Notes: generated by a model from the sequence alone, not told the origin. 64,000 nucleotides of DNA from GCA-002733465 sp965230525 (GCA_965230525.1 OZ246008.1:1054001-1118000); one strand, 5' to 3'; positions 46,120 to 54,193 are shown, counted from the first letter of the stretch. Made by a program: numbers and translations.

Positions 46120-46136
46120 TGCACGGAAATGGTGCA
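46120..46136 (-). promoter_or_regulatory. NtrC-binding site upstream of ntrB
   Basis: TGCACGGAAATGGTGCA is a full match to the NtrC palindrome (GCAC-N7-GTGC), starting 53 bp upstream of the ntrB start. A second half-site, GGTGCG, sits beside it at 46113-46118. In enterobacteria NtrC binds such a site to repress the minor glnL promoter, so autoregulation of ntrBC is likely here. Confidence 0.72.
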
Positions 46137-46196
46137 TAACTTATTTGTATATGCGAGGTTAGGTCTAGCTATTGAAGTATCTATCGAGTCACTCGG

Positions 46197-46224
46197 GCTA
46201 TGAGCTATGAGCTATGAGCTATGA
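46197..46224. repeat. Four copies of a 7-bp tandem repeat
   Basis: GCTATGA is repeated four times exactly at 46197-46224, followed by GCTTAGG. It lies about 130 bp upstream of ntrB. It is a simple-sequence tract that could vary in copy number by slippage; no effect on a gene is evident. Confidence 0.9.
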
Positions 46225-46257
46225 GCTTAGGTTAGTAAATGGAGAAACTAATGATAG

Positions 46258-46280
46258 AAATTGCGCATGTTGCGCAATTT
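46258..46280. repeat. Perfect 10-bp inverted repeat with TGT spacer
   Basis: AAATTGCGCA at 46258-46267 and TGCGCAATTT at 46271-46280 are exact reverse complements around a 3-bp spacer. The size and symmetry fit either a regulator's operator or a small hairpin. No T tract follows. Confidence 0.85.
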
Positions 46281-46539
46281 GTAAGAGTGCTAATCACACA
46301 ACCGGTTGAACATACGGCGTATTACACAATATGTTGTCTACATTGAATTGATACATTAAAGGTTAATTAAATAGGCACTCTGCCGTATTTGTAAGATGCG
46401 AGAAAGCCCGGTAATTTGTTACTTGTTGAAACTATGAGAAAAAATCTGTAAGTTCTGTGACTTGGATTTTAATTAATGCGCCAATCGCAAATTGAGCACG
46501 ATGCGAAATTATTAACTGTTATGTTTCTAGGGAGAGAGT

Positions 46540-47322
46540 GTGTATCTGAATATTGAAGATAATGAATACGACAATTACATATATCGAATAATTTCATACG
46601 ATAGATTTATTGAGATATTCAATACCAATAAGAATACCCTAGTAAAACCCAAGCTATGGGAAGATACTTTTGAGAATTTCACTTTAAAATCTAAGCTTAA
46701 ATTTCCAGATGGCAATGAAATAGAATTAGATACGCACGAAAGACTGTATGGCCAGTGCTGGACGACTTCAAGAGCTTCAGATGCAATGTGGCGAATTTAT
46801 TCCCCTGATAAGAAAGGTATCCGAATACGGACAACAATCAACAAGTTGCTATCAAGCTTAGATATGGCCAACGTTGATGTGGCGATGACAGAGTCTTGTA
46901 TAGGTAAGGTAAATTACATTTCTGAAGCTAAAATCACTGAACAAGCTAAGAAAGCATTTAGCGATAATGGCCAAATGGCTTTTGGCAGCTTGTTTCGTTC
47001 TTTGTTAGTAAAGCGAAAAGCATTTGAACATGAGAATGAAATCAGGTTAATCCATCTAGATTGGGGGGATAGCCTCCCTAAAGATGATATCTATAACTAT
47101 GACATCGATCCTCATGAGCTAATCTCTCAGGTTATGATCGATCCTCGTATTAGTTATGAAGAATTTCAAGAAATAAAAAATGAGATCAATAACAATACGG
47201 GATATCAAGGCGATATAAAAAGGTCACTTCTATATCGTTTGCCTAAAGCCGTAACAGTTGAAGTCAACCAAAACATAACAAGTAAAGGTACAGGACGCGA
47301 AAAAACCGCGCCTGTGCTTTAG
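46540..47322 (+). CDS. DUF2971 domain protein
   Basis: A 260-residue protein matching the DUF2971 layout: KPKLWEDTFE near residue 40, GQCWTTSRASDAMWRIYS near 72, then KGIRIRTTINKLL and VKRKAFEHENEIRLIH. The family is found in accessory regions of many bacteria; its function is unknown, and some members occur near defence genes. A GTG start at 46540 with AGGGAG is used. The last residues (GREKTAPVL) are encoded by the left arm of a terminator-like hairpin, so the natural C-terminus may have been changed at a junction. Low G+C compared with the ntrBC side. Confidence 0.75.
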   Translation: MYLNIEDNEYDNYIYRIISYDRFIEIFNTNKNTLVKPKLWEDTFENFTLKSKLKFPDGNEIELDTHERLYGQCWTTSRASDAMWRIYSPDKKGIRIRTTINKLLSSLDMANVDVAMTESCIGKVNYISEAKITEQAKKAFSDNGQMAFGSLFRSLLVKRKAFEHENEIRLIHLDWGDSLPKDDIYNYDIDPHELISQVMIDPRISYEEFQEIKNEINNNTGYQGDIKRSLLYRLPKAVTVEVNQNITSKGTGREKTAPVL

Positions 47323-47326
47323 GCGC
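47300..47326 (-). terminator. Minus-strand terminator embedded in the DUF2971 3' end
   Basis: Read on the minus strand, GCGCCT (47326-47321) and AGGCGC (47313-47308) form a stem around a 7-nt loop, followed by GG and six T residues (47305-47300). It points into the DUF2971 gene, where no minus-strand gene is present, and its plus-strand mate T tract is missing. It looks like a truncated bidirectional terminator. Confidence 0.5.
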
Positions 47327-47327
47327 T

Positions 47328-47969
47328 ATGACAAACAATAAACTCTATACCGACTTCCTCAAGTACGCACACAAAGTAACACTGCGTACTGATGAAGCTG
47401 AAGATCTTCTCCAAACGGCACTTCTTGCAGCTATTGAAGCTGGTCGCGCTGATTTGTCTTGCGTCAATAACCGTCGTTGGTTAATTGGTGCAATACGAAA
47501 TCGTGCAGCCTTTGACGCCAGAACGGCTGTAAGACGACGAGCACGAGAAGCCTCTGTAGCCTATTTAGATAACTCTCCAACAGAAAGTGCTATATCAATA
47601 ACCGAATTTGTAAGCACCTTACCACCAAGTTTAAAAACCACCGCACTTTTGGCATGGACTGGGCACACTAAGGCTGAGTTAACCTGGCTGCTGCGGGTGT
47701 CAGATTCCGCGCTTCGACAACGCATTGTGCAAATCAAACGCCGTTGGAGAGATTTTGACGGGAGGAATATATCCAAGTTTGGCGGCTTAAGGGGCGGATT
47801 GGCGTTTGGTCGGATACGCAAGGCGCTGATAAAAGCACAGCAAAAAACACCTCATAATGACAAAGTGGCGCTAGCCAGCCATGACCCCGACGGTCATCTT
47901 TTTATGGTGAGCTCACAAAATGACTACTCGCGGCAACATAGGGTGATATCAACCGAAAAAGAGGAATAG
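47328..47969 (+). CDS. ECF-type RNA polymerase sigma factor
   Basis: A 213-residue protein with a sigma region 2-like segment (TDEAEDLLQTALLAAIEAGR ... WLIGAIRNRAAFDART) and a region 4-like helix-turn-helix (TLPPSLKTTALLAW ... LLRVSDSALRQRIVQIKRRW). A C-terminal extension of about 60 residues has no known domain. No anti-sigma gene is adjacent. It ends 3 bp before a VOC/glyoxalase-like gene, a pairing seen in other genomes for one ECF group. Its ATG lies 5 bp after the DUF2971 stop, with no good ribosome-binding site. Confidence 0.75.
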   Translation: MTNNKLYTDFLKYAHKVTLRTDEAEDLLQTALLAAIEAGRADLSCVNNRRWLIGAIRNRAAFDARTAVRRRAREASVAYLDNSPTESAISITEFVSTLPPSLKTTALLAWTGHTKAELTWLLRVSDSALRQRIVQIKRRWRDFDGRNISKFGGLRGGLAFGRIRKALIKAQQKTPHNDKVALASHDPDGHLFMVSSQNDYSRQHRVISTEKEE

Positions 47970-47972
47970 AAC

Positions 47973-48356
47973 ATGCTAGGCAAGAACAAAATTGGAGCCA
48001 TTTGTTATTACGTCAACGACATCAATAAAACAGAGACTTTTTACCGTGATGCGTTAGGGCTGGACATTCAAAGAATGGAAGATGAAGCTGGAGACTGGCT
48101 GTTAGCGACAACCGCGAATGAATTGGAATTGCTTTTCTTTGAGCAAGAATCTCGACCGGGGAATTCCCCGATTGTTGTGTTTGATCTGCCGGAAGGAGGC
48201 ATCGATGATGTCGTAACCACTTTATCGGAAAAAGGCGTCACCATCGTGACACCGGTTAGCCATGCTCCCGGAGGGTGGTCAGCGGAAATTGCCGATCCAG
48301 ATAATCATCAGTTATCAATGTATCAATCAGATCAAGTTCCAAGAAAAATCAAATGA
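47973..48356 (+). CDS. VOC-superfamily (glyoxalase/bleomycin-resistance-like) protein
   Basis: A 127-residue single-module pair of beta-alpha-beta units: ICYYVNDINKTETFYRDALGLDI at the start, and PGGWSAEIADPDNHQLSMYQ at the end, the usual VOC layout. The metal-ligand positions are partly occupied (Glu in SAEIADPDNH). Substrate unknown; no resistance function is implied. Cotranscribed with the ECF sigma factor (3-bp gap). Confidence 0.85.
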   Translation: MLGKNKIGAICYYVNDINKTETFYRDALGLDIQRMEDEAGDWLLATTANELELLFFEQESRPGNSPIVVFDLPEGGIDDVVTTLSEKGVTIVTPVSHAPGGWSAEIADPDNHQLSMYQSDQVPRKIK

Positions 48357-48399
48357 GTCTAGTTTACTGACTTAAACTATTAAGTTGAAAAGGGAAAAC

Positions 48400-48837
48400 A
48401 TGGCAGTATCACTTCGCCCGATCACCAAGAGTAACTATGAGCAAGTTTGTGATCTTGATGTATCCGAAGAACAACAAGACTATGTGGCCAGCAATATGTG
48501 GTCACTGGTTGAATCATCATTTAATGATGGATACGAAACTCGAGCGATCTACTTAGGGGAAGAGCCTGTAGGCTTCTTTATGTGGGTAACAGAGACGCTT
48601 AGTAAAGTTTCAATCTGGCGGTTTATGATAGACCACAAACATCAAAAAAATGGGATCGGACGTATCGCTTTAAATCTAGCGCTCAACGAAATTAAGCTAA
48701 CTGATGGTCTCAAAGAAATTGAGATTTGCTACAACCCGAACAATCCCGTTGCTAAGGCGTTTTACTCTAGCTTTGGTTTTGTTGAGGTCGGTATGGATGA
48801 TGACAACGAAGATATGCTCGCTGTTATTACTCTTTAA
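48400..48837 (+). CDS. GNAT-family N-acetyltransferase
   Basis: A 145-residue GNAT protein. The acetyl-CoA-binding signature Q/R-x-x-G-x-G/A is HQKNGIGRIAL (about residue 88), followed by NPNNPVAKAFYSSFGFVEVG, typical of polyamine or amino-group acetyltransferases. The ATG at 48400 has AAGGGA upstream; the TTG at 48385 is less likely. It is 43 bp after the VOC gene and its 3' end overlaps the convergent thioredoxin-like gene by 11 bp. Confidence 0.85.
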   Translation: MAVSLRPITKSNYEQVCDLDVSEEQQDYVASNMWSLVESSFNDGYETRAIYLGEEPVGFFMWVTETLSKVSIWRFMIDHKHQKNGIGRIALNLALNEIKLTDGLKEIEICYNPNNPVAKAFYSSFGFVEVGMDDDNEDMLAVITL

Positions 48838-49366
48838 AGGGTCTTGATTTTTGAAATGCCGGTTCACTTATCAGCTGAGCTAGTACCTCATCCAGCTTTT
48901 CCGCATATTCCTGATCAAAGCCTGAGTGCTTAAACAAAATATTGCCTTTTGGATCGATCAGCAAAGAAGTAGGCATTTTTTTTACTTTTAATACTTTTCC
49001 TATTTTTCCTTTAGGGTCATATAAATTAATAAAACTGACCGGGACCTCAGACAAAAACTGTTGTGCGTCTTTTTTGTCTTCATCAATATTCACTGCGATA
49101 ACCTGTAACCCTTTTGAGTGATATTGTTGATGGAGTTGTTCCATCCACGGAAACGATTGTTTGCATGGAGCACACCAAGAGGCCCAAAAATCTAGATAGA
49201 TATATCTTCCTCGGTAATTGTCTAACTCAATCGTATTATTGGAATAAAATTCTGGAGCAGAGTGAGATCCTAGTGGCCCCAAATTTTCCGCTTTAACTGA
49301 AAGCCCAAAGCTTGTTAAGAACACCCACAAAGACAAGTTCAGACATGTGATTAAGTGTCTGATCAA
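48827..49366 (-). CDS. TlpA/ResA-type thioredoxin-like protein
   Basis: A 179-residue secreted thioredoxin-fold protein. Motif WCAPC (about residue 66) is the redox active site; KMPTSLLIDPKGNI holds the cis-proline. I start at the TTG at 49366 because it overlaps the upstream stop by 4 bp (TTGA) and gives a clean signal peptide of about 26 residues; longer in-frame starts run far into the outer-membrane-protein gene. It probably reduces disulfides in the periplasm, perhaps those of its operon partner with the CSC motif. Confidence 0.82.
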   Translation of the reverse strand: MIRHLITCLNLSLWVFLTSFGLSVKAENLGPLGSHSAPEFYSNNTIELDNYRGRYIYLDFWASWCAPCKQSFPWMEQLHQQYHSKGLQVIAVNIDEDKKDAQQFLSEVPVSFINLYDPKGKIGKVLKVKKMPTSLLIDPKGNILFKHSGFDQEYAEKLDEVLAQLISEPAFQKSRPFKE

Positions 49367-50292
49367 AACAAGTGTGTATAGGACAAAGCAAATGAATTTT
49401 TGGTGGTAAATTGCAATGTGCCTTCCAAATCGCGTGCTAAAGGAACGGTTCCAGATAAAGAGATTGTTGATTCTGGATTTAGCGAATAACTGATTGAAGG
49501 TGATAAATCGAGCCACCAGCCTCCAGTATTTGGGATCTCTCCTGAAAAGCGTGTATGAGGTGATGCATCGCGATAATTTAAAGACCAGTTTGTCGACCAC
49601 TCAGCATTCAATGAGTAGTTTAAACCGGTCGTTAAGGTCCACTCATCTTCAAACGAATACTCGCGGTCATTGCTATTGACAGAAGAATAATTTCCATCGA
49701 TATAATAAACAAGATCAGCTTGTTGATTGAAGGCATGGGCATAATGGAACCAAAGCGAATAACCCCAAGCACCCTGTCCCGGTTGAAGATCTTCCGCAAA
49801 ACGTATCAGTTCACCATTATCATTTTCACCCGTTGGCGCTCTTAAACCAACACCGACAGCCCATTCATCTCGTGTGAAGGGATCGATCTTTTGTGGTGCA
49901 TAACTGACTAGAAAAAGACTATCACCAACACCGCTTGATTCTTCATCGGCAGTATTGCTGATGGCAATGTTACGACGATGGTTGATGTAGGAAATAATCC
50001 CAGTGAGAGCCCAGTGGTCATTAAAACCATGGGTGGTTTTTACGATATAGCTTTCAGTATCTCGACTTCGCCCTGTTTCATCGTTAATTGTTCTAGTGCC
50101 TTCAACCAGCTCACTAATGTCGCTGTTTACAATACTCAATGTAACACTTGTGCGGCCAGCTTCGAATTCACCGATATTAATACCGTTAGCAAGCGGTGCA
50201 CCGGCACAAGAACAAGTGGCGGCTTGCACCGGACTTTGACTTAAAACACACACGCCGGCAAGGCTGGCAGCTTTAATCGCTTTAAACAACAC
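49363..50292 (-). CDS. Outer-membrane beta-barrel protein
   Basis: A 309-residue protein with signal peptide (about 1-24, ending VQAA). The mature N-terminus has a CSCAGAPL motif, then amphipathic strands ending in an aromatic residue (ALSYTHLF), so it should be an outer-membrane barrel. A GTG at 50292 or TTG at 50289 starts it, close behind AGGAG. It is the second gene of a DUF3179 / barrel / TlpA set; the mature CSC motif may bind a metal or heme or be kept reduced by the TlpA-like protein (inference). Substrate unknown. Confidence 0.72.
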   Translation of the reverse strand: MLFKAIKAASLAGVCVLSQSPVQAATCSCAGAPLANGINIGEFEAGRTSVTLSIVNSDISELVEGTRTINDETGRSRDTESYIVKTTHGFNDHWALTGIISYINHRRNIAISNTADEESSGVGDSLFLVSYAPQKIDPFTRDEWAVGVGLRAPTGENDNGELIRFAEDLQPGQGAWGYSLWFHYAHAFNQQADLVYYIDGNYSSVNSNDREYSFEDEWTLTTGLNYSLNAEWSTNWSLNYRDASPHTRFSGEIPNTGGWWLDLSPSISYSLNPESTISLSGTVPLARDLEGTLQFTTKNSFALSYTHLF

Positions 50293-50300
50293 CTTCTCCT

Positions 50301-51374
50301 TTAAAAGCTATGAATATCTGGATTGGGATAAAGTGGAACCCAGGCAAACCAAAACGCAATATAATTACTTCGCAGGCTAAGTTGTTGGCCTTCACGAGGG
50401 CCGGAAACGGCAGTACCAAAAATATCCCACTGATTACCTTCGTTATCTTGCATAACAATTGGTAATGCCGAGTCAATTGCGGTAAAGCTTAGCTGTGTTG
50501 CATCATCGGTAGTTGCGTCAAAGGCAATCGCGAAATTCAATGATGAGCTACCAATAACCACATAGGGCGAGCCATTGTCGGTTTCGTTGATCACTTGTAC
50601 GCTGCTTGAAAAATTGGTTATTTCATACACTTTGTTGTTGGTGCCGTCAGCTATGCCTAAAATTCGAGTTTTGGGGTGAAGTCGGTCATCCGATTCGGAC
50701 ACCGCAAATAATATTTCGCTGTCGGTTAGATAGCTACCATAGGGATAAACATTGTAATTTCGGCTGAAACCCGTATTCGTCGAAAGGACTTCGGATTGAG
50801 GATACATTGAGCGCCACGTCGCCCAACTGGTTTCTATCACTGGGAGTGTTTGTGCAACACTTCCAATCTCCGAACCATTGGCAGAGCGGCCATACATTTG
50901 TGGCCAGTTGCTGTCGGTTTCTCGGTCATACATGATCAAATTGGAATTATAGAGCAAACCAGAGACCCCAAATGTTTTATTGGTAAAACTATCAGGCACC
51001 TCCCATAATGCGGCAGAACCGGTTAGTGGGCAATAACTTAGGACATGATAATCGTTACCGGTTTGTACATTGGCAACTTCGTGCCAATTAAGAATAGCGT
51101 GCGGAAATGCTCGCATTTGCCCATTCACATTAATCCCAATTACCAGATCGCTATCTTGCAAAAAGTCGACTTGATCGACGCTCACGTAATTGGGGGTATC
51201 GAGCGCGGGAATACCATCTTTGCCCGGCCCGCCATCGAGCACAAAGTCAGTGTCAATGAGCCAGCGGTCATTGCTGGGAGGCTCCGGTGAGTCGTCTTGT
51301 CCGCCGCCCCCACCGCCGCACGCGGAAAAAATAGTCAGAAGGAATAAAGCCAGAAGTGAATTGGTGTATCTCAT
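50301..51374 (-). CDS. DUF3179 lipoprotein
   Basis: A 357-residue lipoprotein (lipobox FSAC, Cys about 19, followed by a Gly6 run). The rest is a DUF3179 domain: AFPHAILNWHEVAN, YCPLTGSA with the conserved Cys, SGLLYNSNLIMYDRETDSNWPQ. DUF3179 is uncharacterised; conserved His and Cys suggest metal binding. First gene of a three-gene minus-strand unit with the barrel protein (8-bp gap) and the TlpA-like protein. AAAGG precedes the ATG. Confidence 0.82.
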   Translation of the reverse strand: MRYTNSLLALFLLTIFSACGGGGGGQDDSPEPPSNDRWLIDTDFVLDGGPGKDGIPALDTPNYVSVDQVDFLQDSDLVIGINVNGQMRAFPHAILNWHEVANVQTGNDYHVLSYCPLTGSAALWEVPDSFTNKTFGVSGLLYNSNLIMYDRETDSNWPQMYGRSANGSEIGSVAQTLPVIETSWATWRSMYPQSEVLSTNTGFSRNYNVYPYGSYLTDSEILFAVSESDDRLHPKTRILGIADGTNNKVYEITNFSSSVQVINETDNGSPYVVIGSSSLNFAIAFDATTDDATQLSFTAIDSALPIVMQDNEGNQWDIFGTAVSGPREGQQLSLRSNYIAFWFAWVPLYPNPDIHSF

Positions 51375-51462
51375 GGGACTAACCTTTATTGTTAATTTAG
51401 AGATGACAATAAGATGGCTATTCGACTATTTTGTTACAAAATTCCAGCTTGGGTCAACCACT

Positions 51463-51486
51463 AAAAAGCCGCAGAATAAGCGGCTT
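51463..51486 (-). terminator. Rho-independent terminator of serA
   Basis: On the minus strand, AAGCCGC (51486-51480) pairs with GCGGCTT (51472-51466) around a 7-nt loop and is followed by a T tract (51467-51463). It lies 44 bp after the serA stop and also separates serA from the DUF3179 operon. Confidence 0.78.
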
Positions 51487-51530
51487 AAGAGTGATCTTGG
51501 TAAAATCTTAAAGACAATAAATAGACGGGT

Positions 51531-52763
51531 CTAGTAGAGAATCCGACTTTTTATGGTGCCTTCAATTTGTTTTAGCTTTTCAAATGCGCTGTCACTGGAT
51601 TGTTGATCGATATCTGTTACTACGTAACCCACTGAGGCGTTAGTTTGCAGATACTGGGCCGATATATTCGCCCCTGTGGTCGATAAAACATCGTTGATCT
51701 TGGCCAAAATACCGGGCTCATTATGATGAATATGGCAAATACGGTGCTTCTTGACCAACTCAGGCAAGCCCACTTCTGGGAAATTAACAGATGATAGCGT
51801 CGAACCATTGTTACTGTATTTGACTAATTTTTCACTTACTTCAATGCCTATATTAACCTGCGCTTCCTTGGTGCTTCCACCGATATGAGGGGTCAAGATG
51901 GTATTGTCGAATTTTCTTAAGGGTGATACAAACTCGTCTTGATTTGATTTAGGCTCTGTTGGAAAAACATCAATGGCTGCGCCATTCACTTTGCCTGTTT
52001 CAAGCGCATCAACTAGTGCATCAATATCAACCACGGTGCCACGAGAGGCGTTGACCACAATTGCGCCTTCTTTCAATTGATTAAAAGCCGCTGCATCCAT
52101 CATATTTTGGGTTTGTGCAGTTTCTGGGACGTGAAATGTAACCACATCCGAAGTGGCCAACAGTTGCTCAAAACTTTCCGCAGGTCTGGCATTTCCAAGT
52201 GACAGTTGTTTTTCAATATCAAAGAATTGCACTTTCATTCCGAGCCCTTCGGCAAGGATCCCTATTTGTGTGCCGATGTGGCCGTAGCCTACAATCCCAA
52301 GAATCTTTCCTCGCGTTTCGTAAGAGTTAATGGCGGATTTTTGCCACTCTCCACGATGAGCGGCGGCGCTTTTGGCCGGGACACCACGAAGTAGCAGAAT
52401 AATTTCTGCTAATACGAGCTCAGCGACACTTCGAGTATTGGCAAAAGGAGCGTTAAATACTGGTATGCCCTGTTTGGTGGTGGCTTGAAGATCCACTTGA
52501 TTGGTACCAATACAAAAGCAGCCAATCGCAGATAACTTTGGTGCGTAGCTGAGCAACTCTTCGGTGATTTGAGTGCGTGACCGAATCCCTAAAAAGTGGG
52601 CATCGGCTAGCACCTTGCGAAGCTCGTCTTGCGGCAAGGATTTAGCGGCGGTAAAAATATTATGGTAGCCATCATTTCTGAAGACTTCCTCGGCGCTCGG
52701 GTGAATGCCTTCTAACAGTACGATTTTAATATTGTCTTTTGCTAGAGATGTCGGTTGTGCCAC
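51531..52763 (-). CDS. serA: D-3-phosphoglycerate dehydrogenase
   Basis: A 410-residue SerA, the same length as the E. coli enzyme. Substrate domain (GIRSRTQ, CIGTNQVDL), NAD-binding domain with GYGHIGTQIG, catalytic Arg in NASRGTVVD and His in LTPHIGGST, then a C-terminal ACT domain (NEPGILAKINDVLS) that binds serine for feedback inhibition. It catalyses the first step of serine synthesis. The GTG at 52763 with AGGA upstream restores the E. coli-like N-terminus (SLAKDNIKIVLLEG); the 52781 start would add six residues. Confidence 0.95.
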   Translation of the reverse strand: MAQPTSLAKDNIKIVLLEGIHPSAEEVFRNDGYHNIFTAAKSLPQDELRKVLADAHFLGIRSRTQITEELLSYAPKLSAIGCFCIGTNQVDLQATTKQGIPVFNAPFANTRSVAELVLAEIILLLRGVPAKSAAAHRGEWQKSAINSYETRGKILGIVGYGHIGTQIGILAEGLGMKVQFFDIEKQLSLGNARPAESFEQLLATSDVVTFHVPETAQTQNMMDAAAFNQLKEGAIVVNASRGTVVDIDALVDALETGKVNGAAIDVFPTEPKSNQDEFVSPLRKFDNTILTPHIGGSTKEAQVNIGIEVSEKLVKYSNNGSTLSSVNFPEVGLPELVKKHRICHIHHNEPGILAKINDVLSTTGANISAQYLQTNASVGYVVTDIDQQSSDSAFEKLKQIEGTIKSRILY

Positions 52764-53006
52764 GATGATTTTCCTAAACAAAGGTAACTAAGGGTTGGGT
52801 GCGATTGATTCGAAAAGCATATGAAAATTTTGCCCAATAGGCCAGCAATTTAACGGATAATTAACCAAGGTCGACCATATTTATTAGTAATAAGTACTAA
52901 GCGAGCGAAAATAAATATCAAGCTAGCAATAATTGGTCAGATTAAAACAAAGGGGGTTAGGTCTCTTAATCGCTAGCTGGGTAGATTGTTTGCTGGTAGG
53001 ACGGCG

Positions 53007-53267
53007 CTAGGCTTGGATATGCTCAGAAACGAAATCAACCACGGTTTCCACAGACTCAAAGACTTCGGCGGTTAATTCATCGTCAGCGCTGGTAAACTGG
53101 TAGTTTTCTTCTAGCGCAGTAATGACTGAGACAATCGCCATTGAATCAAATTCTGGAATATCACCCAAAAGCAACGCATCATCATCCATTTGATCGGGAG
53201 TGATGTCTAAGGATAAGGTTTCAATTAATAATTGCTTAATTTCTTTGGTGAGTTGTGCTTTGCTCAT
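53007..53267 (-). CDS. Stand-alone acyl carrier protein
   Basis: An 86-residue acidic, helical protein with the phosphopantetheine-attachment Ser in EFDSMAIV (about residue 42). It differs from the fatty-acid ACP (DSLD) and resembles the carriers found beside exosortase or acyltransferase loci. No ketosynthase, ligase or transferase is in this window, so its pathway is unknown. Single gene; divergent from phoB across 230 bp. Confidence 0.82.
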   Translation of the reverse strand: MSKAQLTKEIKQLLIETLSLDITPDQMDDDALLLGDIPEFDSMAIVSVITALEENYQFTSADDELTAEVFESVETVVDFVSEHIQA

Positions 53268-53426
53268 AATCTAGCCAGGTCGCAACGAATTGCGGCGAAT
53301 TCTAGCAATAAAAGCATTTAAATGCATCAAACAAATGTAGATGAAATCCGTTGAATTAGGCATTTTTCGCGGCTTTGCGGGATGAATAAACTATAATATG
53401 ACAACAATTGTTGCGATTCGGCGTAT

Positions 53427-53446
53427 TTGTCATAAAGTAGTCATAT
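53427..53446 (+). promoter_or_regulatory. PHO box upstream of phoB
   Basis: TTGTCATAAAGTAGTCATAT at 53427-53446 contains the two direct repeats TGTCATA and AGTCATA, 11 bp apart, that define a PhoB-binding site; a third TTGTC follows at 53446-53450. It lies 50-70 bp before the phoB start, suggesting positive autoregulation of phoBR under phosphate limitation. A 12-bp palindrome (CAACAATTGTTG) is just upstream at 53402-53413. Confidence 0.75.
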
Positions 53447-53497
53447 TGTCGATAGAAACTACCAAAGCATAAAAAATCAGGTAGTGAGTTTAAAATT

Positions 53498-54193
53498 ATG
53501 TCATCAAAAATTATGTTGGTAGAAGATGAGCAGCCTATTCGCGAGATGTTGCGATACTCGTTAGAGAAAAATGATCATCTGGTCATTGAAGCGGAAAATG
53601 TTAAACAAGCCCGCGAAATCTTGATGACCAATCGACCCGACCTTTTAATCGTTGATTGGATGATGCCCGGAGAGTCCGGAGTAGAGTTTGTAAAACGACT
53701 TAAAAAGGATGAAATTTTGGCGGAGATCCCGACCATGATGCTGACCGCTCGAGTAGAAGAAATGGACAAGGTCAATGGTCTTGAAAGCGGTGCCGATGAT
53801 TACATGACCAAACCCGTCGCTATTAAGGAATTTCAGGCGAGAGTGAAAGCATTGCTGCGCCGAAGCAGTAAATCGGTTGATAACCAAGTCATTGAAGCGC
53901 TGGGCATAAAACTTAATTTAGCCACTCACCAACTTTCAATCGATGATAAACTGACGTCAATCGGTACAGCAGAATTTAATTTATTAAAGTTTTTCCTGAC
54001 TCATAAAAACCGAGTGTACTCTCGCTCTCAACTGCTCGACTTTGTTTGGGGACAGGGCGTTTATTTGGAAGAACGAACTGTTGATGTTCATATGTTGAGA
54101 CTAAGAAAAGTACTAAAGCCCTTTGACAAACATTCTCACTTTATCACGGTGCGAGGCATGGGCTATATGTTTTCAGACGGGAATATTGAGTAG
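53498..54193 (+). CDS. phoB: Phosphate-regulon response regulator PhoB
   Basis: A 231-residue OmpR-type regulator. Receiver about 4-118 with acidic pocket EDE and phospho-acceptor Asp in LLIVDWMMPG (the DWMMPG motif is typical of PhoB), Lys in MTKPVAI; winged helix about 130-228 ending TVRGMGYMF. It activates phosphate-uptake genes when phosphate is scarce. The PHO box upstream and the phoR gene 11 bp downstream support the assignment. Confidence 0.94.
   Translation: MSSKIMLVEDEQPIREMLRYSLEKNDHLVIEAENVKQAREILMTNRPDLLIVDWMMPGESGVEFVKRLKKDEILAEIPTMMLTARVEEMDKVNGLESGADDYMTKPVAIKEFQARVKALLRRSSKSVDNQVIEALGIKLNLATHQLSIDDKLTSIGTAEFNLLKFFLTHKNRVYSRSQLLDFVWGQGVYLEERTVDVHMLRLRKVLKPFDKHSHFITVRGMGYMFSDGNIE

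Larger units (their letters stand above)
46068..46539. other. 472-bp intergenic region between ntrB and the DUF2971 gene
   Basis: No gene is visible. It holds an NtrC palindrome, a 7-bp tandem repeat and a 23-bp inverted repeat (listed separately). Further loose repeats of TTTGTAAGA (about 46279 and 46390) and of GCGCAA/TGCGAAATT (about 46482-46510) surround them. The GTG start of the DUF2971 gene at the right end has AGGGAG upstream. Confidence 0.6.

Noticed and set aside
46300..48840. Possible integron cassette array (short plus-strand accessory genes)
   Set aside because: I could not find paired attC core sites (GTTRRRY/RYYYAAC) between the genes, and no integrase is present.
51190..51534. 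Plus-strand frame of 114 codons across the DUF3179 start and the serA terminator
   Set aside because: It opposes a clear lipoprotein gene, its Pro-rich stretch is the antisense of the Gly6 run, and it crosses a terminator.
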